A stretch of DNA of 64,000 bases from Candidatus Endomicrobium embiratermitis (GTDB lineage Bacteria > Elusimicrobiota > Endomicrobiia > Endomicrobiales > Endomicrobiaceae), in the NCBI GenBank assembly GCA_009781315.1, contig WQYI01000008.1, forward strand, positions 22,281 to 86,280, given 5' to 3'. The first letter of the stretch is position 1. The number at the start of each line of letters is the position of its first letter. The notes below the pieces were generated by a model that did no database searches, was not told the origin of the DNA, and was given only the letters and a program-made list of their open reading frames with translations. The position numbers and the translations under genes were made by a program. This document shows positions 34,225 through 43,402 of this stretch, in pieces.

Positions 34225-37200
34225 TCAGTTAATTTGTACCGCGCTTCCCATCGCGCTCGGACCCGTGTAAACTATTTTATTCATCTTATAGCCGCGGTAA
34301 ATTTTTTCAAGCCATTTTTCCGCTTCAAGTTTGCTTGAAAATTCCGCTTTCCATCTTGTAGAAGCAGGAATTTTTACGCCGTAATCCGTGCAGTATTTTA
34401 TTTTTTTGTCAGACCATTGTATAATCCATTTTTCCGGGGCCGGATAATTCGGAAGCGCGATATCCACGTCTGAATTTTGCGTGTAAATAAGCTCCGCCGT
34501 CGCGCTTTCGGCAAGAATTTTGCCGTAATCCGTCACGGATTTTTTATTGGCTCCGTACTGCTTTAGCAGCGTTATCATTTCGTCGTTTCCCAAAGCATAA
34601 TCCAACGCCGTAAACCCTTTTTTATTGACGGCGTTAACTTCCGCTCCGTAAATCATCAGCAGTTTTACTATTTTAAAGTTTCCTTTCATAGCGGCTATCA
34701 TCAAAGCCGTTTTTCCGCTTTTGCCGGTCATTTCTTTATTCGCTTCGTTTTCAAGCAGCAATTTAACCGCGTCGTAATTATCGTTCGCAACGGCAACGTT
34801 AAGAGCGGTCCCCCAATATCCCGTATTGGCGTTTATATTCGCGTTATTGTCGATCATAATTTTTATGAGCTCCGCGTTTCCTGTCTTAACGGCGAGATTT
34901 AAAGGAGTATATCCGTCGGAATTTACGACGTTGACATCGGCTCTGTTGGAAATAAGCAAAACGCAGGTTTTAACGTTTCCGGCAAAAGACGCGAACATTA
35001 AAGCGCTCCATCCGTCTTTTGTTTTCAAGTTAACGTCTGCGCCTGCCTCTATAAGCATAGACGGAATTTCAATAAAATCTCTCCCGTATCTGCTCGACTT
35101 CATAAGAGCGGTCCAGCCGTCTTTTGTCGCGGAATTTACGTACGCGCCCCTTTTTAAAAGTTCTTTCACGGCTTCCGTGTTTCCGGCAAAAGACATGGCA
35201 ATGAGCGGCGTCCAGCCCTGGGCGTTTTTAACGTTTATATCGGCGCCTTTTTCAATAAGAAGTTCATACAAATCTTTTTTATTGTAATATAAAGCCAGGA
35301 AAAACGGCGAATATCCGTCTTTGTTTTGCAGATTTACGTTCGCGCCTAATGAAACCAGAATTTTAACCGTTTCATACTTTCCGGCTTCCAAAGCGTATAA
35401 AAGGGCGTTTGAGCCGACCGAATTTTGCGCATTTACATCCGCTCCGCGCAGAATCAGATTACGAATTATGTCCTCATTTCCGTTTTTGGCGGCAAACATT
35501 AAAGGCGTTATGTTGTCGGAATCTTTTCTGTTCACGCCGGCGCCTTGTTTTATAAGCGCGGCGGCCGCATCGGTTCTGTTTTTATAAACCGCGAAAAATA
35601 AAGGCGTCATGCCCGTATTATTCGCAAGTTCTATATTCGCGCCTGAATCGACAAGTAAATTAATTACGTCTAAAAACCCGTTATACGAAGCCCATATAAC
35701 AGGAGTAGAGCCGTCTTTGGCTTTCGCATTAACATCCGCCCCGTATTTTATAAGCTGTTTTACCATTTCATAGTTGCCTTTCGCGGCGGCAATCATCAAA
35801 GGCGTTACGCCCGAAGAAGTTCTCTCGTCTGTTTTTAACTTATTCGCCGGAACGGATTCAATAAATTTAAGCAAAGCGCCCAAATCGTTTTTATAAGCAT
35901 AAAAAAGATACGGCGTCTTAGTTTCGTTTATACCGTCGCCTTTGTCTATTGCCGCGAGAACCGCACGGGTGTTTCCAAAAGCGTCTTTACTTATGATTTT
36001 TACGATATCTTTGAATTTATTTTCATTCGCGTACTTTAACGCGGTTTTACCTTTTACGTCTTTAATATTAACTTCCGCGCCGCTGTTTAAAAGTTCTTTT
36101 ACGACATTGAGGTTGTTTCCTTTAACCGCGTAAAATAAAGGAGTCCAACCCTGATTATTTCTAAAATCTATGTCCGCGCCTTTCTCTATAAGAAGCGACA
36201 CTACGTTCAAATAACCGTGCAAAGAAGCAAACATTAGAGGCATTTCGTTTTTATTTGTCTTCGCGTTGACATCCGCGCCTTCAGATATAAGGAGAACGGC
36301 TGTTTCGGGGCGTTTATTGTAAAGCGACATTATAAGAGGCGTATAGCCGTCGTTATTTTTAGATTCGAGTTTCGCATTATTTGCCAGAAGAATTTTTACA
36401 AAATCGTTTTTTCCTTCCGAGGCGGCAAGCATTAGCGGAGTCTCTCCGTTTTCGTTTCTTGCCTCGACTGCCGCTCCTTTTTTTATTAAAGACAAGACAA
36501 GTTCGCCTGAAGAACAATACCGTACCGCAAGCATTAAAGCGGTCTGAGATTCTTCGGTTTTAGCATTGACGTCGGAAACGTTTTTCAGCATTTGAAGAGA
36601 TTCGTCATCGTAACCGTATTTCAAAGCAAGCAGAAACGGCGTCCAAGTTTGGTTATTTTTAACATTAACGTCGGCTTTTGAATCCAACAATTTATTAATA
36701 ACGTCTTTATTTCTGCTTACAATCGCATAAGACAAAGCCGTCATATTTGAAATGTCTTTAGCGTTGACATCCGCGCCTTTTTTTATCAGCAGCGAGATTA
36801 TTTCCAAGTCGCCGGTTTGGGCGGCAAACATCAGAGGAGTTCTGTCGTTTTCATCTTTGACGTTTACTTTGGCGCCGGCTTCTATCAATAGTTTTGCAAT
36901 ATCGGTTCTCTTATTTTTAATCGCAATAATGAGCGGCGTGCTCCATGAGTTGTCTTTGGCGTCAATATCGGCTTTATCGTCTATCAAACTTTTGGCTATC
37001 ATAATATTTCCATTTTTAGCGGCAATCATAAGCGGAGTCATTCCCAAATTTTGCTTTGCTTCCTTGTCGGCTCCGGCTTCCACGAGCATTTTGACTATAT
37101 CTCTAAAACCTTTGTTAGCGGCAAATATCAAAGGCGTTTCCCCGTAATGGCTTCTCGTATTGATTTCGGCGTTTTTTTCAAGCAAAAATCTCACTATATT

Positions 37201-37599
37201 GTTGTTTCCGGATTGAACCGAAAAAAACAAAACGGAATATCCGTTATTTTCCTTAGCGTTGACATCAGCTCCGTTATCGATAAGAAATGCTACGACGTCT
37301 TTATTTTCTTTTTCAACCGCGGACATCAAAGCCGTAGCGCCGGAATTATTTCTTGCGTTAATATCGGCGCCGGAGTTTAAAAGAGCCTGAACAACCTGAA
37401 TTTGGTTTCTTGCCGAAGCGTTTATTAAAGGCGTATTTCCGTAAGAGTCTTTTAAATTGACGTTTGCGGAGCCTTTTGCTATAAGTTCAACCGCTTTTTT
37501 CATGTTTCCTGCGTTAATAGTGTCGGCAAGTTCATCCGCAAAGCAAATGCCGCTTACGGCAAAAAGCAATAAACCGAACAAAACGGAGAAACGTTTCAT
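34225..37599 (-). CDS. Exported ankyrin-repeat protein, about 30 repeats
   Basis: 1124 residues. A clear signal peptide (cut near CFA, about residue 21) is followed by about 30 ankyrin repeats of 33 residues, most in the canonical form G.TPLM.AA..GN...V..L...GADVN.K. Repeats around residues 510-600 are degenerate (an unusual YLFYAYKNDLGALLKF segment) and split the array into two solenoids. The last 95 residues are not ankyrin and are rich in Trp, Tyr and Lys. Export with so many repeats points to protein binding in the periplasm, at the surface or in a host. The start follows AAGAGGTGTAAA. Possible -10 TATAAT at 37632-37637. Confidence 0.9.
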   Translation of the reverse strand: MKRFSVLFGLLLFAVSGICFADELADTINAGNMKKAVELIAKGSANVNLKDSYGNTPLINASARNQIQVVQALLNSGADINARNNSGATALMSAVEKENKDVVAFLIDNGADVNAKENNGYSVLFFSVQSGNNNIVRFLLEKNAEINTRSHYGETPLIFAANKGFRDIVKMLVEAGADKEAKQNLGMTPLMIAAKNGNIMIAKSLIDDKADIDAKDNSWSTPLIIAIKNKRTDIAKLLIEAGAKVNVKDENDRTPLMFAAQTGDLEIISLLIKKGADVNAKDISNMTALSYAIVSRNKDVINKLLDSKADVNVKNNQTWTPFLLALKYGYDDESLQMLKNVSDVNAKTEESQTALMLAVRYCSSGELVLSLIKKGAAVEARNENGETPLMLAASEGKNDFVKILLANNAKLESKNNDGYTPLIMSLYNKRPETAVLLISEGADVNAKTNKNEMPLMFASLHGYLNVVSLLIEKGADIDFRNNQGWTPLFYAVKGNNLNVVKELLNSGAEVNIKDVKGKTALKYANENKFKDIVKIISKDAFGNTRAVLAAIDKGDGINETKTPYLFYAYKNDLGALLKFIESVPANKLKTDERTSSGVTPLMIAAAKGNYEMVKQLIKYGADVNAKAKDGSTPVIWASYNGFLDVINLLVDSGANIELANNTGMTPLFFAVYKNRTDAAAALIKQGAGVNRKDSDNITPLMFAAKNGNEDIIRNLILRGADVNAQNSVGSNALLYALEAGKYETVKILVSLGANVNLQNKDGYSPFFLALYYNKKDLYELLIEKGADINVKNAQGWTPLIAMSFAGNTEAVKELLKRGAYVNSATKDGWTALMKSSRYGRDFIEIPSMLIEAGADVNLKTKDGWSALMFASFAGNVKTCVLLISNRADVNVVNSDGYTPLNLAVKTGNAELIKIMIDNNANINANTGYWGTALNVAVANDNYDAVKLLLENEANKEMTGKSGKTALMIAAMKGNFKIVKLLMIYGAEVNAVNKKGFTALDYALGNDEMITLLKQYGANKKSVTDYGKILAESATAELIYTQNSDVDIALPNYPAPEKWIIQWSDKKIKYCTDYGVKIPASTRWKAEFSSKLEAEKWLEKIYRGYKMNKIVYTGPSAMGSAVQIN

Positions 37600-37631
37600 T
37601 TTACACCTCTTTTTAGAGTAGATTTTTTATC

Positions 37632-37637
37632 ATTATA
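37632..37637 (-). promoter_or_regulatory. Possible -10 of the ankyrin gene
   Basis: TATAAT on the minus strand, 33 bp before the start codon. The -35 17 bp further up is poor (TTTAAT). Confidence 0.35.
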
Positions 37638-37662
37638 CTATTTTTGACCGGTATATTAAATG

Positions 37663-37700
37663 AAAACCCCGCATTTTAAGGATCTGAAATGCAGGGTTTT
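37663..37700 (-). terminator. Rho-independent terminator after the YPNPW-domain gene
   Basis: Stem AAAACCCTGCATTT/AAATGCGGGGTTTT (one mismatch) ending in a T-run on the minus strand, 48 bp after the stop at 37749. Confidence 0.75.
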
Positions 37701-37748
37701 AATACAAATGTCTTTGCCCAACTTCCAAGCTTCTCATCTTCTGTCGTG

Positions 37749-38123
37749 TTATCTTACCACCACTATTTTGCCGGATTTTGTTCCGCCGTCTTTTATTACC
37801 CATAAATACACGCCGCTTGCGACATATTCATGTCTGGCGTTGCGTCCGTTCCAGTTTTTTGAAATTTCTCCGGGATTCCATTTTAATTTGATTACAAGCT
37901 CGCCGGTCGAATTATATATGAATATCGTTCCGCCGTCAGTAGACAACCCGGTAAAATTAATCCCTCCTGCAAGTGTCCCGTGTATTTGTTGTCCGGCGCC
38001 GTCTGTTTTATTACTGTCCGGAACCCAAGGATTTGGGTAAACCGATACGGCAAAGGAAGAAGCAGTGAATAAAGTAACAAATAATAAATAACAAATAACA
38101 AATGATAAAAATTTTCTAACCAT
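37749..38123 (-). CDS. Stand-alone secreted YPNPW / FlgD-like C-terminal domain protein
   Basis: 124 residues from the ATG with GAGGT five bases before it. It has a signal peptide of about 25 residues, then VYPNPWVPDSN and a beta-sandwich ending GVYLWVIKDGG...KSGKIVVVR. That is the form of FlgD-like or type IX secretion sorting domains, which normally sit at the C-terminus of large surface proteins. Here the domain is essentially the whole mature protein. The signal peptide core is encoded by tandem ACAAATA-type repeat DNA (38062-38111). It follows a PorV/TPR gene that may belong to the same export or anchoring system. The specific role is unknown. Confidence 0.8.
   Translation of the reverse strand: MVRKFLSFVICYLLFVTLFTASSFAVSVYPNPWVPDSNKTDGAGQQIHGTLAGGINFTGLSTDGGTIFIYNSTGELVIKLKWNPGEISKNWNGRNARHEYVASGVYLWVIKDGGTKSGKIVVVR
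38062..38111. repeat. Repeat arm of AACAAATA units encoding a signal peptide
   Basis: Degenerate AACAAAT/AATAAAT units inside the start of the YPNPW-domain gene. Read on the minus strand they give the hydrophobic core (FVICYLLFVTLF). Confidence 0.65.
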
Positions 38124-38140
38124 ATATACCTCATACATCC

Positions 38141-38214
38141 ATGATTAACAATTTACAAATAACAACTAATACGGTTAAAATTTGTCAATTGTGCTTTGTA
38201 AATTGTTCATTGCC
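38141..38214. repeat. Palindrome with AACAATTTACAAATAAC arms
   Basis: Left arm AACAATTTACAAATAACAAC, right arm TTTGTAAATTGTTCATTG, ending GCCGTT. Intergenic, between the PorV-TPR and YPNPW genes. Confidence 0.75.
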
Positions 38215-38215
38215 G

Positions 38216-40369
38216 TTATTGTAGTTTCTCCAAAGCCCTTTTAGCTTCAAGTTTATCCGGCTTAAAGTAGAGCGCGCGCTTTAAAAATTCTCTGGCTTTT
38301 TCAAAATCGCCTCTGCTGTAATACGTCATGCCTTCTTCGTAATATTTCTGTGACAAATTTTCGGCGATTCTTGCGAATTCAAAAGCCGCCGAAGTATTAG
38401 ACGGATTGTAGCTTAAAGCGGTTCTATATTCTCTTGCCGCGGCTTCAAAATCATTTCTCCTGTACAGTTCAAATCCTTTTCTGTAATGAATTTCCGAAAG
38501 ATCATGACTTATTTTAGCTATGTAATTTTGGGCGTTTTTAGAATAATCCTTAAACTCGTATTTATCCGCGATTTCTTTACTCTTTCTAAAATACTTTAGG
38601 GCCTCTGCAAACCTGTTTTTCTCGTAATTTCTTAATCCTTCTTCAAAATTACGCACAAGCTCCGAACGTACTTTATCCTGCATTGCCAAAACTTTTTTAT
38701 TTCTTTCGTATTCGGTTACATCCTGAATATTTTTTTCGGCTTTGGCAATTAAATCCTGCGCGTCCTTTCTGTGGGGAGCGGCGATGACAACCGCTTCAAA
38801 ATACCTTATAGCTTCCTGAAATTTACCCTGATTGAACAAATTCGTTCCTTTACTGTACAATTCCGACACTTTATCGGCGGCTATTTTTGAAAGCTGGGAA
38901 TTTATATTGAGAATACCGTTTTTAGCCGACTGATTTTCCGGATCTATATCCAAGATAAACCCGAGCGCTTCTTTTGAACGGACCAATTCGCCGGCCTTAT
39001 AAAATTTTTCGTAACGATTCCAAAGATATTCGATTCTTTGTTTATTTTTTTCCCTTTCCCTTAAAACCGAAACCTGATCGGTAAGTTCGTCGACTTTTTC
39101 CAGTCCGTTTTTGGCCATCGTATTTTCCGGATCAAGTTCAAGCGCTTTTCTATAATAATTCGCCGCGGTTACGGCGTCTTTCTTGTCGATAGCCTTTTCG
39201 GCTCTTTCCATATAATCCTTAACCCTTCTGGCATTGAACATATCGATTTCGGCAAGCTGGTCGACAATTTTCTGCAAATACCTTTGCGACGGTCTGTGTT
39301 CGGGATAAACCGAAAGTATTTCGTCAAATTTTTGGCGCGCGGTTATAAAATCTTTGCTGTAATACGCTTCAACGGCTTGCCTGAAATGGTTCTGCATATA
39401 ATAATCGTAAGCTGTTTTCTCACTCGTATATTTTCCCAGCGCATAGCTTAAGTTGAAATTATGAGTTCCGTTATAAGAATCGGAAGGCGTATAAGAATAA
39501 TCTACGGTAATGGTCTGAAATTCAAAACCAAGGCCTAAACGTATGTCGGAATTAAGAGATTCTTCGGCAAGTTTTATACCGCCCCTGAACGTAAGGAAAT
39601 AAATCGGGGTTATCGAAGCTCCGACTGAAAAATAATTTCCGGAAAAAATCTGGGCGTTATAGTCCAACGCCACTTTCAGATCGTAAAAATCTTTCTCCCG
39701 GTAAGCCGCGCCCAAAGCCAAAACCTGCGGCATAGAATAAGATTCTCTCACGAATTTCATGCCTGAACCCAAATTTCTGTAAACCGCGCCGAATGAAAAA
39801 TTTTCAAGCGCCGGCGGAGTAAAAATTCCTCCGGCGTCAACGACAAAAGCTTCGGAAGTATAGTCGCCCAAGGACGACCTCAATACTTTTAAATTGATTC
39901 CGAATCCGCCGTAAAAAACTTCTAAAGGCTCCTCTCTTTTTATGTCAAAAGAATAATTAAGCACAAACGCCAAATCGTTTGTACTGTTCATATTTATGGA
40001 ATTACCGGTATAATCAAGGTAATCTATGTCTCCGTAGCCGGCGTACATAACCGAAATCCCGAAATTACCTATATTCGTCGGAAACTGCGCGCCGACATAG
40101 TTGTACTGTATTCCGCCGAACAGCAGCGAATTGCTAAACGACGCGATTATCCTGTAGTTTGCTATAGTAGAAGCGGGATTTAAAATGGCCGCGGCCGCTT
40201 TATCCGACTGCAGCGCTATGCCGGCGTCCCCCATAGCTCCGCTAACCGGATCCGGGTTATAAGATAAAATCTGACCGCTCGTTATGCCCGCGTCGGCAAA
40301 AACAAAAGACACCGCGCTTAAAATAACGCAAACGCCCGTAAAAATTTTTATAATTTTTCCTTTAATCAT
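38216..40369 (-). CDS. PorV/PorQ-like outer-membrane protein with C-terminal TPR repeats
   Basis: 717 residues. After a signal peptide (cut near FADA), residues about 30-320 match the PorV/UPF0164 type barrel (SGAMGDAGIALQSDKAAAAILNPAS; final strands FQTITVDYSY and HNFNLSYALGKY). From about 335 to the end there are eight or so TPR-like units (YSKDFITARQKFDEILSVYP, ALELDPENTMAKNGLEK, and the last ALYFKPDKLEAKRALEKLQ). PorV proteins help export or anchor surface proteins with YPNP-type tails, and such a tail protein is encoded directly downstream. The start overlaps the end of the sigma factor gene by 8 bp. Confidence 0.88.
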   Translation of the reverse strand: MIKGKIIKIFTGVCVILSAVSFVFADAGITSGQILSYNPDPVSGAMGDAGIALQSDKAAAAILNPASTIANYRIIASFSNSLLFGGIQYNYVGAQFPTNIGNFGISVMYAGYGDIDYLDYTGNSINMNSTNDLAFVLNYSFDIKREEPLEVFYGGFGINLKVLRSSLGDYTSEAFVVDAGGIFTPPALENFSFGAVYRNLGSGMKFVRESYSMPQVLALGAAYREKDFYDLKVALDYNAQIFSGNYFSVGASITPIYFLTFRGGIKLAEESLNSDIRLGLGFEFQTITVDYSYTPSDSYNGTHNFNLSYALGKYTSEKTAYDYYMQNHFRQAVEAYYSKDFITARQKFDEILSVYPEHRPSQRYLQKIVDQLAEIDMFNARRVKDYMERAEKAIDKKDAVTAANYYRKALELDPENTMAKNGLEKVDELTDQVSVLREREKNKQRIEYLWNRYEKFYKAGELVRSKEALGFILDIDPENQSAKNGILNINSQLSKIAADKVSELYSKGTNLFNQGKFQEAIRYFEAVVIAAPHRKDAQDLIAKAEKNIQDVTEYERNKKVLAMQDKVRSELVRNFEEGLRNYEKNRFAEALKYFRKSKEIADKYEFKDYSKNAQNYIAKISHDLSEIHYRKGFELYRRNDFEAAAREYRTALSYNPSNTSAAFEFARIAENLSQKYYEEGMTYYSRGDFEKAREFLKRALYFKPDKLEAKRALEKLQ

Positions 40370-41087
40370 CGAATTCTTTTATCATTCCTTTAAGTTTTGT
40401 CAAAGCGATTTTTTCCAAATCTTTGACTTTTGAAACCGATATTCCGAATTTAGAGGAAATCTCTTTTAAAGTAACTCTCTTTTTCCCGCCGCCAAGCCCC
40501 AGCCTGTACGACAAAACTTTTCTTTCTTTTTCGGATAAATTTGAAAGCATATTGCCGAGTCGGGAAATATCTTCGCTTTGTACCATTGAATCAAAAATAT
40601 TTGCCTGGGACTTATCTTCTATAAATTCGGCAAGAGTTTTTTTCTGACCGCCTATTTCGACTTCTTTATCCAGAGAAAGAGTGGTTGAAACGGCGTTTTC
40701 CCGGGAAATTATATCGGAAATCTCCGAGGGCTTTAAATTCAAAATTTTTGCGATTTTTGAAATATCCGCAGTTCTTCCGGACTTCGTTTCATTATCTATT
40801 ATTTTTTTTATCGAAGAGAAAGTTTTTCTTACGCTTTGCGGCATTTCTATTAACGAGATATTTTTAGAAATGTATTCCTGAATATTTTTTACGATTCTGT
40901 ACCAAGCGTAAGTCGAAAAAGAGGCCGCGCTGTTTTTTTTATATCTTAAAGAAGCCTCAAACAATCCTCTTTCGCCCTCGGCTATAAGCTCCTCTTCGTC
41001 AATCCGGGGAAAAAACGTTTTATATTTTCTTACAATCGCATATACAAAAGGTTTGTATTTTTTTATTTCTTCTTTTCCAAATCGCAT
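40362..41087 (-). CDS. Sigma-70 family alternative sigma factor
   Basis: 241 residues from the ATG 4 bp after the response-regulator stop. In-frame TTG and ATG codons upstream, inside that gene, are alternatives. It shows region 2 (EEELIAEGERGLFEASLRYK and FSTYAWYRIVKNI), a region 3 (about residues 90-150) and region 4 (LSEKERKVLSYRLGLGG, then VTLKEISSKFGISVSKVKDLEKIALTKLK). It is of the FliA/SigB/WhiG type rather than the short ECF type. It is co-transcribed with a PhoB-like regulator and with PorV-TPR, so it may control surface genes. No anti-sigma gene is nearby. Confidence 0.9.
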   Translation of the reverse strand: MRFGKEEIKKYKPFVYAIVRKYKTFFPRIDEEELIAEGERGLFEASLRYKKNSAASFSTYAWYRIVKNIQEYISKNISLIEMPQSVRKTFSSIKKIIDNETKSGRTADISKIAKILNLKPSEISDIISRENAVSTTLSLDKEVEIGGQKKTLAEFIEDKSQANIFDSMVQSEDISRLGNMLSNLSEKERKVLSYRLGLGGGKKRVTLKEISSKFGISVSKVKDLEKIALTKLKGMIKEFDD

Positions 41088-41091
41088 GATA

Positions 41092-41796
41092 TTATTTCTT
41101 TTTTTCATTTTTTTCCGACGGAACAAATTTAAAACCTCTCCCGAAAACGGTCTCTATTTTTTTGCCCCAGTTCCCGAGCGACTGCCTTAAATTTTTTATA
41201 TGAGTATCTATCGTCCTAGTGGTAACGGCGACATTATATTCAAAAATATTCTCTAGGATATAATCGCGGCTTAAAACAAAATTGGGTTTTAATAAAAACG
41301 TATGCAGCAAGTCAAACTCTTTAGGACGCAGTTCTATTTCTTTTTTATTGAGAATAACGCTTCTGGAATCAAGATTCATAACAAGTCCGTCGCTTTCCAG
41401 AACATTTGATTCCTCTTTACGTTTGGCGCGCCTTAAAAGAGCGGAAATTCTGGCCAAAAGCTCTTTGTTGCTGAAAGGTTTTGTTATATAATCGTCCGCG
41501 CCTACTCCCAGGCCTATGACTTTATCCATCTCGGTGGATTCCACCGTAAGCATAATAATAGGAAGATTTTTCGTTTCGGGGGTTTCTCTAAGAAGTCTGC
41601 AAAGTTCTATTCCGCCTATTTCCGGCATTTTTACGTCCAAAATCACAAGATCCGGAAGAGATTTTAAAATTCTTTTATAACCCTCGTCGGTATCACGGCA
41701 CGCTATAGCTTTATAATTTTCATTTTCCAACAAGTCTTTTACAAGACTTCTTATATCGTCGTCATCGTCAACAATAACTATTTTATTTTCTACCAT
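41092..41796 (-). CDS. OmpR/PhoB-family response regulator
   Basis: 234 residues. The receiver domain has VDDDDDIR, the phosphorylated Asp in LVILDVKMPEIGG (about residue 54), the Thr region IIMLTVEST and Lys in YITKPF. The C-terminal winged helix runs about 135-230 (ELRPKEFDLLHTFLL, then TTRTIDTHIKNLRQSLG and GRGFKFVP). It is paired with the histidine kinase just upstream. Proteins of this family bind 7-bp direct repeats in an 11-bp period, the form of the TTTCACA boxes at 1285-1302 and 18160-18177. The link to those sites is an inference. Confidence 0.95.
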   Translation of the reverse strand: MVENKIVIVDDDDDIRSLVKDLLENENYKAIACRDTDEGYKRILKSLPDLVILDVKMPEIGGIELCRLLRETPETKNLPIIMLTVESTEMDKVIGLGVGADDYITKPFSNKELLARISALLRRAKRKEESNVLESDGLVMNLDSRSVILNKKEIELRPKEFDLLHTFLLKPNFVLSRDYILENIFEYNVAVTTRTIDTHIKNLRQSLGNWGKKIETVFGRGFKFVPSEKNEKKK

Positions 41797-41805
41797 GACT
41801 CCCCT

Positions 41806-41880
41806 TATAACTGCAATTACGAATTACGAATCAAAGACTAAAAAATAAATTTTTTCGTTTCGTAATTATATTATATCAAT
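41806..41880. repeat. Short repeats of ATTACGA units with a weak palindrome
   Basis: AATTACGAATTACGAATC on the left and TTTCGTAATTATA on the right. Intergenic, between the kinase and regulator genes. Related to the TTCGTAA units at 1373, 8650 and 10948. Confidence 0.6.
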
Positions 41881-41881
41881 T

Positions 41882-43312
41882 CTATATGCTCTTTTTAAAT
41901 ACAGGCAGGACAAATTTAAAAGACGTTCCTTTGCCAAGTTCGCCTTCGGCCCATATGCGTCCGTGATGAAGCCTTATTATCTCGTAAACAATTGAAAGCC
42001 CCAAGCCCGTCCCCTTAGGTCTGTTATAATCATTGTCTTTGACCTGATAAAATTTTTCGAAAACTTTTTCGGCATCGCTTTTAGACAACCCTACGCCGGT
42101 ATCGGAAATATTAACTTCGACAAAATCATTGCCGTAAGACTTGGACATATTGCAGCTTATCGTTATAATATCTTTTTCTTTTGTAAATTTCAGAGAATTA
42201 CTCAAAATATTCGTTATAACTTGTTTTATTTTTTCCGCGTCCGCATAAACTTCGGGCAAATTAGGAGTAATATTAAGGTTTAAAATTTTATCCTGCGAAA
42301 CGGCAAGCGACTCAAACAGCCCTGCTATTTCATTTATAACGCTTTCCAAAGAAACTTCTTTGGCTTTCATTTCATATTTACCCGCTTTCATCTTGGCAAG
42401 GTCTAAAATATTATTGATGAAATTCGTAAGGCGCAGCGATGCTTCTTTTATGATTTTAAGGCCTCTGAGCTGGCGTTCCGGCGGATAATTATTATTAACT
42501 CCTTCTATAAGCAGATTGCAATAACCGTCTATAGCCGCAAGAGGAGAACGGAGCTCATGAGAAACGCTGGAAACAAAACTGTCTTTAAGTCTGTCAGTTT
42601 CTTTGACTTTCACGACCATTTCGTCAAACGTCTGCGCCAAAACGCCTATTTCGTCGCCGCGTTTTATATTGACCTTTACGTCCATATTTCCTTCGCCTAT
42701 CTGTTTTGCGGCTTTCGCAAGCAGCCTGATAGGCATTATCAACTGTACGGCCATAAAATTTGCGCCGAGTATTCCTAAAATAAAAGCAACAAACGCGGCA
42801 ATTTTAATTTTCTTTGAAATCGCGGAAATGCCGGCGTCTACTTTTGAATCCATATAATCCAGGGAAAAACCTATGATAATTGTTCCAAGATATTTATCGC
42901 GGTAAATAATCGGAGCCGAATACTCAAAAATACGTTCCCCGGTAAGAGATACGTATTCGTCCGTTTTGGCAACATAAGAGCTCCTGACTCTTGTGGCAAA
43001 AGCAGAAGCAGTATCGCTATCGTCTCTGGAAGCAAAAACCTGACGGTAACCTGACGCGTAAGACGCATAAACTATCGAAGGTTTATGAATTGTTACTATA
43101 GAATTGATAACGCTCGTTATTTGTTCTTCGTCTTCGGATTTCAAAGCTTTTTCGCACATATTAAAAAAAAGCTTGAACGAAGTATCGCGCGACTCTTGAA
43201 ACTGTTCGGTTAAAAAATCTTTCTGGGCTGAAAAGATGGTATAAGAAACAAAAAAGACAACAAATAAAAGAAGGGCTGATACAGAAAGAGTGAACTTAAG
43301 TCTTAAGTTCAT
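41882..43312 (-). CDS. Sensor histidine kinase (PhoR/VicK-like)
   Basis: 476 residues. It has TM1 (about 8-28), an extracytoplasmic sensor region (about 30-165), TM2 (about 170-192), a HAMP domain (about 195-245), the HisKA domain with phospho-His in SSVSHELRSPLAAIDG, and HATPase motifs (ITNILSNSLKFT, ISDTGVGLS, GTGLGLSIV). All signature residues are intact. It lies upstream of the PhoB-like regulator and most likely phosphorylates it. The signal is unknown, since the sensor region is not one I recognise. Confidence 0.93.
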   Translation of the reverse strand: MNLRLKFTLSVSALLLFVVFFVSYTIFSAQKDFLTEQFQESRDTSFKLFFNMCEKALKSEDEEQITSVINSIVTIHKPSIVYASYASGYRQVFASRDDSDTASAFATRVRSSYVAKTDEYVSLTGERIFEYSAPIIYRDKYLGTIIIGFSLDYMDSKVDAGISAISKKIKIAAFVAFILGILGANFMAVQLIMPIRLLAKAAKQIGEGNMDVKVNIKRGDEIGVLAQTFDEMVVKVKETDRLKDSFVSSVSHELRSPLAAIDGYCNLLIEGVNNNYPPERQLRGLKIIKEASLRLTNFINNILDLAKMKAGKYEMKAKEVSLESVINEIAGLFESLAVSQDKILNLNITPNLPEVYADAEKIKQVITNILSNSLKFTKEKDIITISCNMSKSYGNDFVEVNISDTGVGLSKSDAEKVFEKFYQVKDNDYNRPKGTGLGLSIVYEIIRLHHGRIWAEGELGKGTSFKFVLPVFKKSI

Positions 43313-43347
43313 ATTAAACCTTGTTTAGATTCTATTGAGACGGGGGA

Positions 43348-43386
43348 AATTTTAATCTGCCGGACAATAATGTCCGGCAGATTTTA
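43348..43386. terminator. Strong inverted repeat, terminator-like
   Basis: Perfect 14-bp stem AATCTGCCGGACA(A)/(T)TGTCCGGCAGATT with an AT loop. The T-rich tract is better placed for plus-strand reading, but it lies between the 95-aa gene and the kinase gene and probably ends or attenuates the former. Confidence 0.55.
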
Positions 43387-43402
43387 TTTTATTAAGCAAA
43401 AA

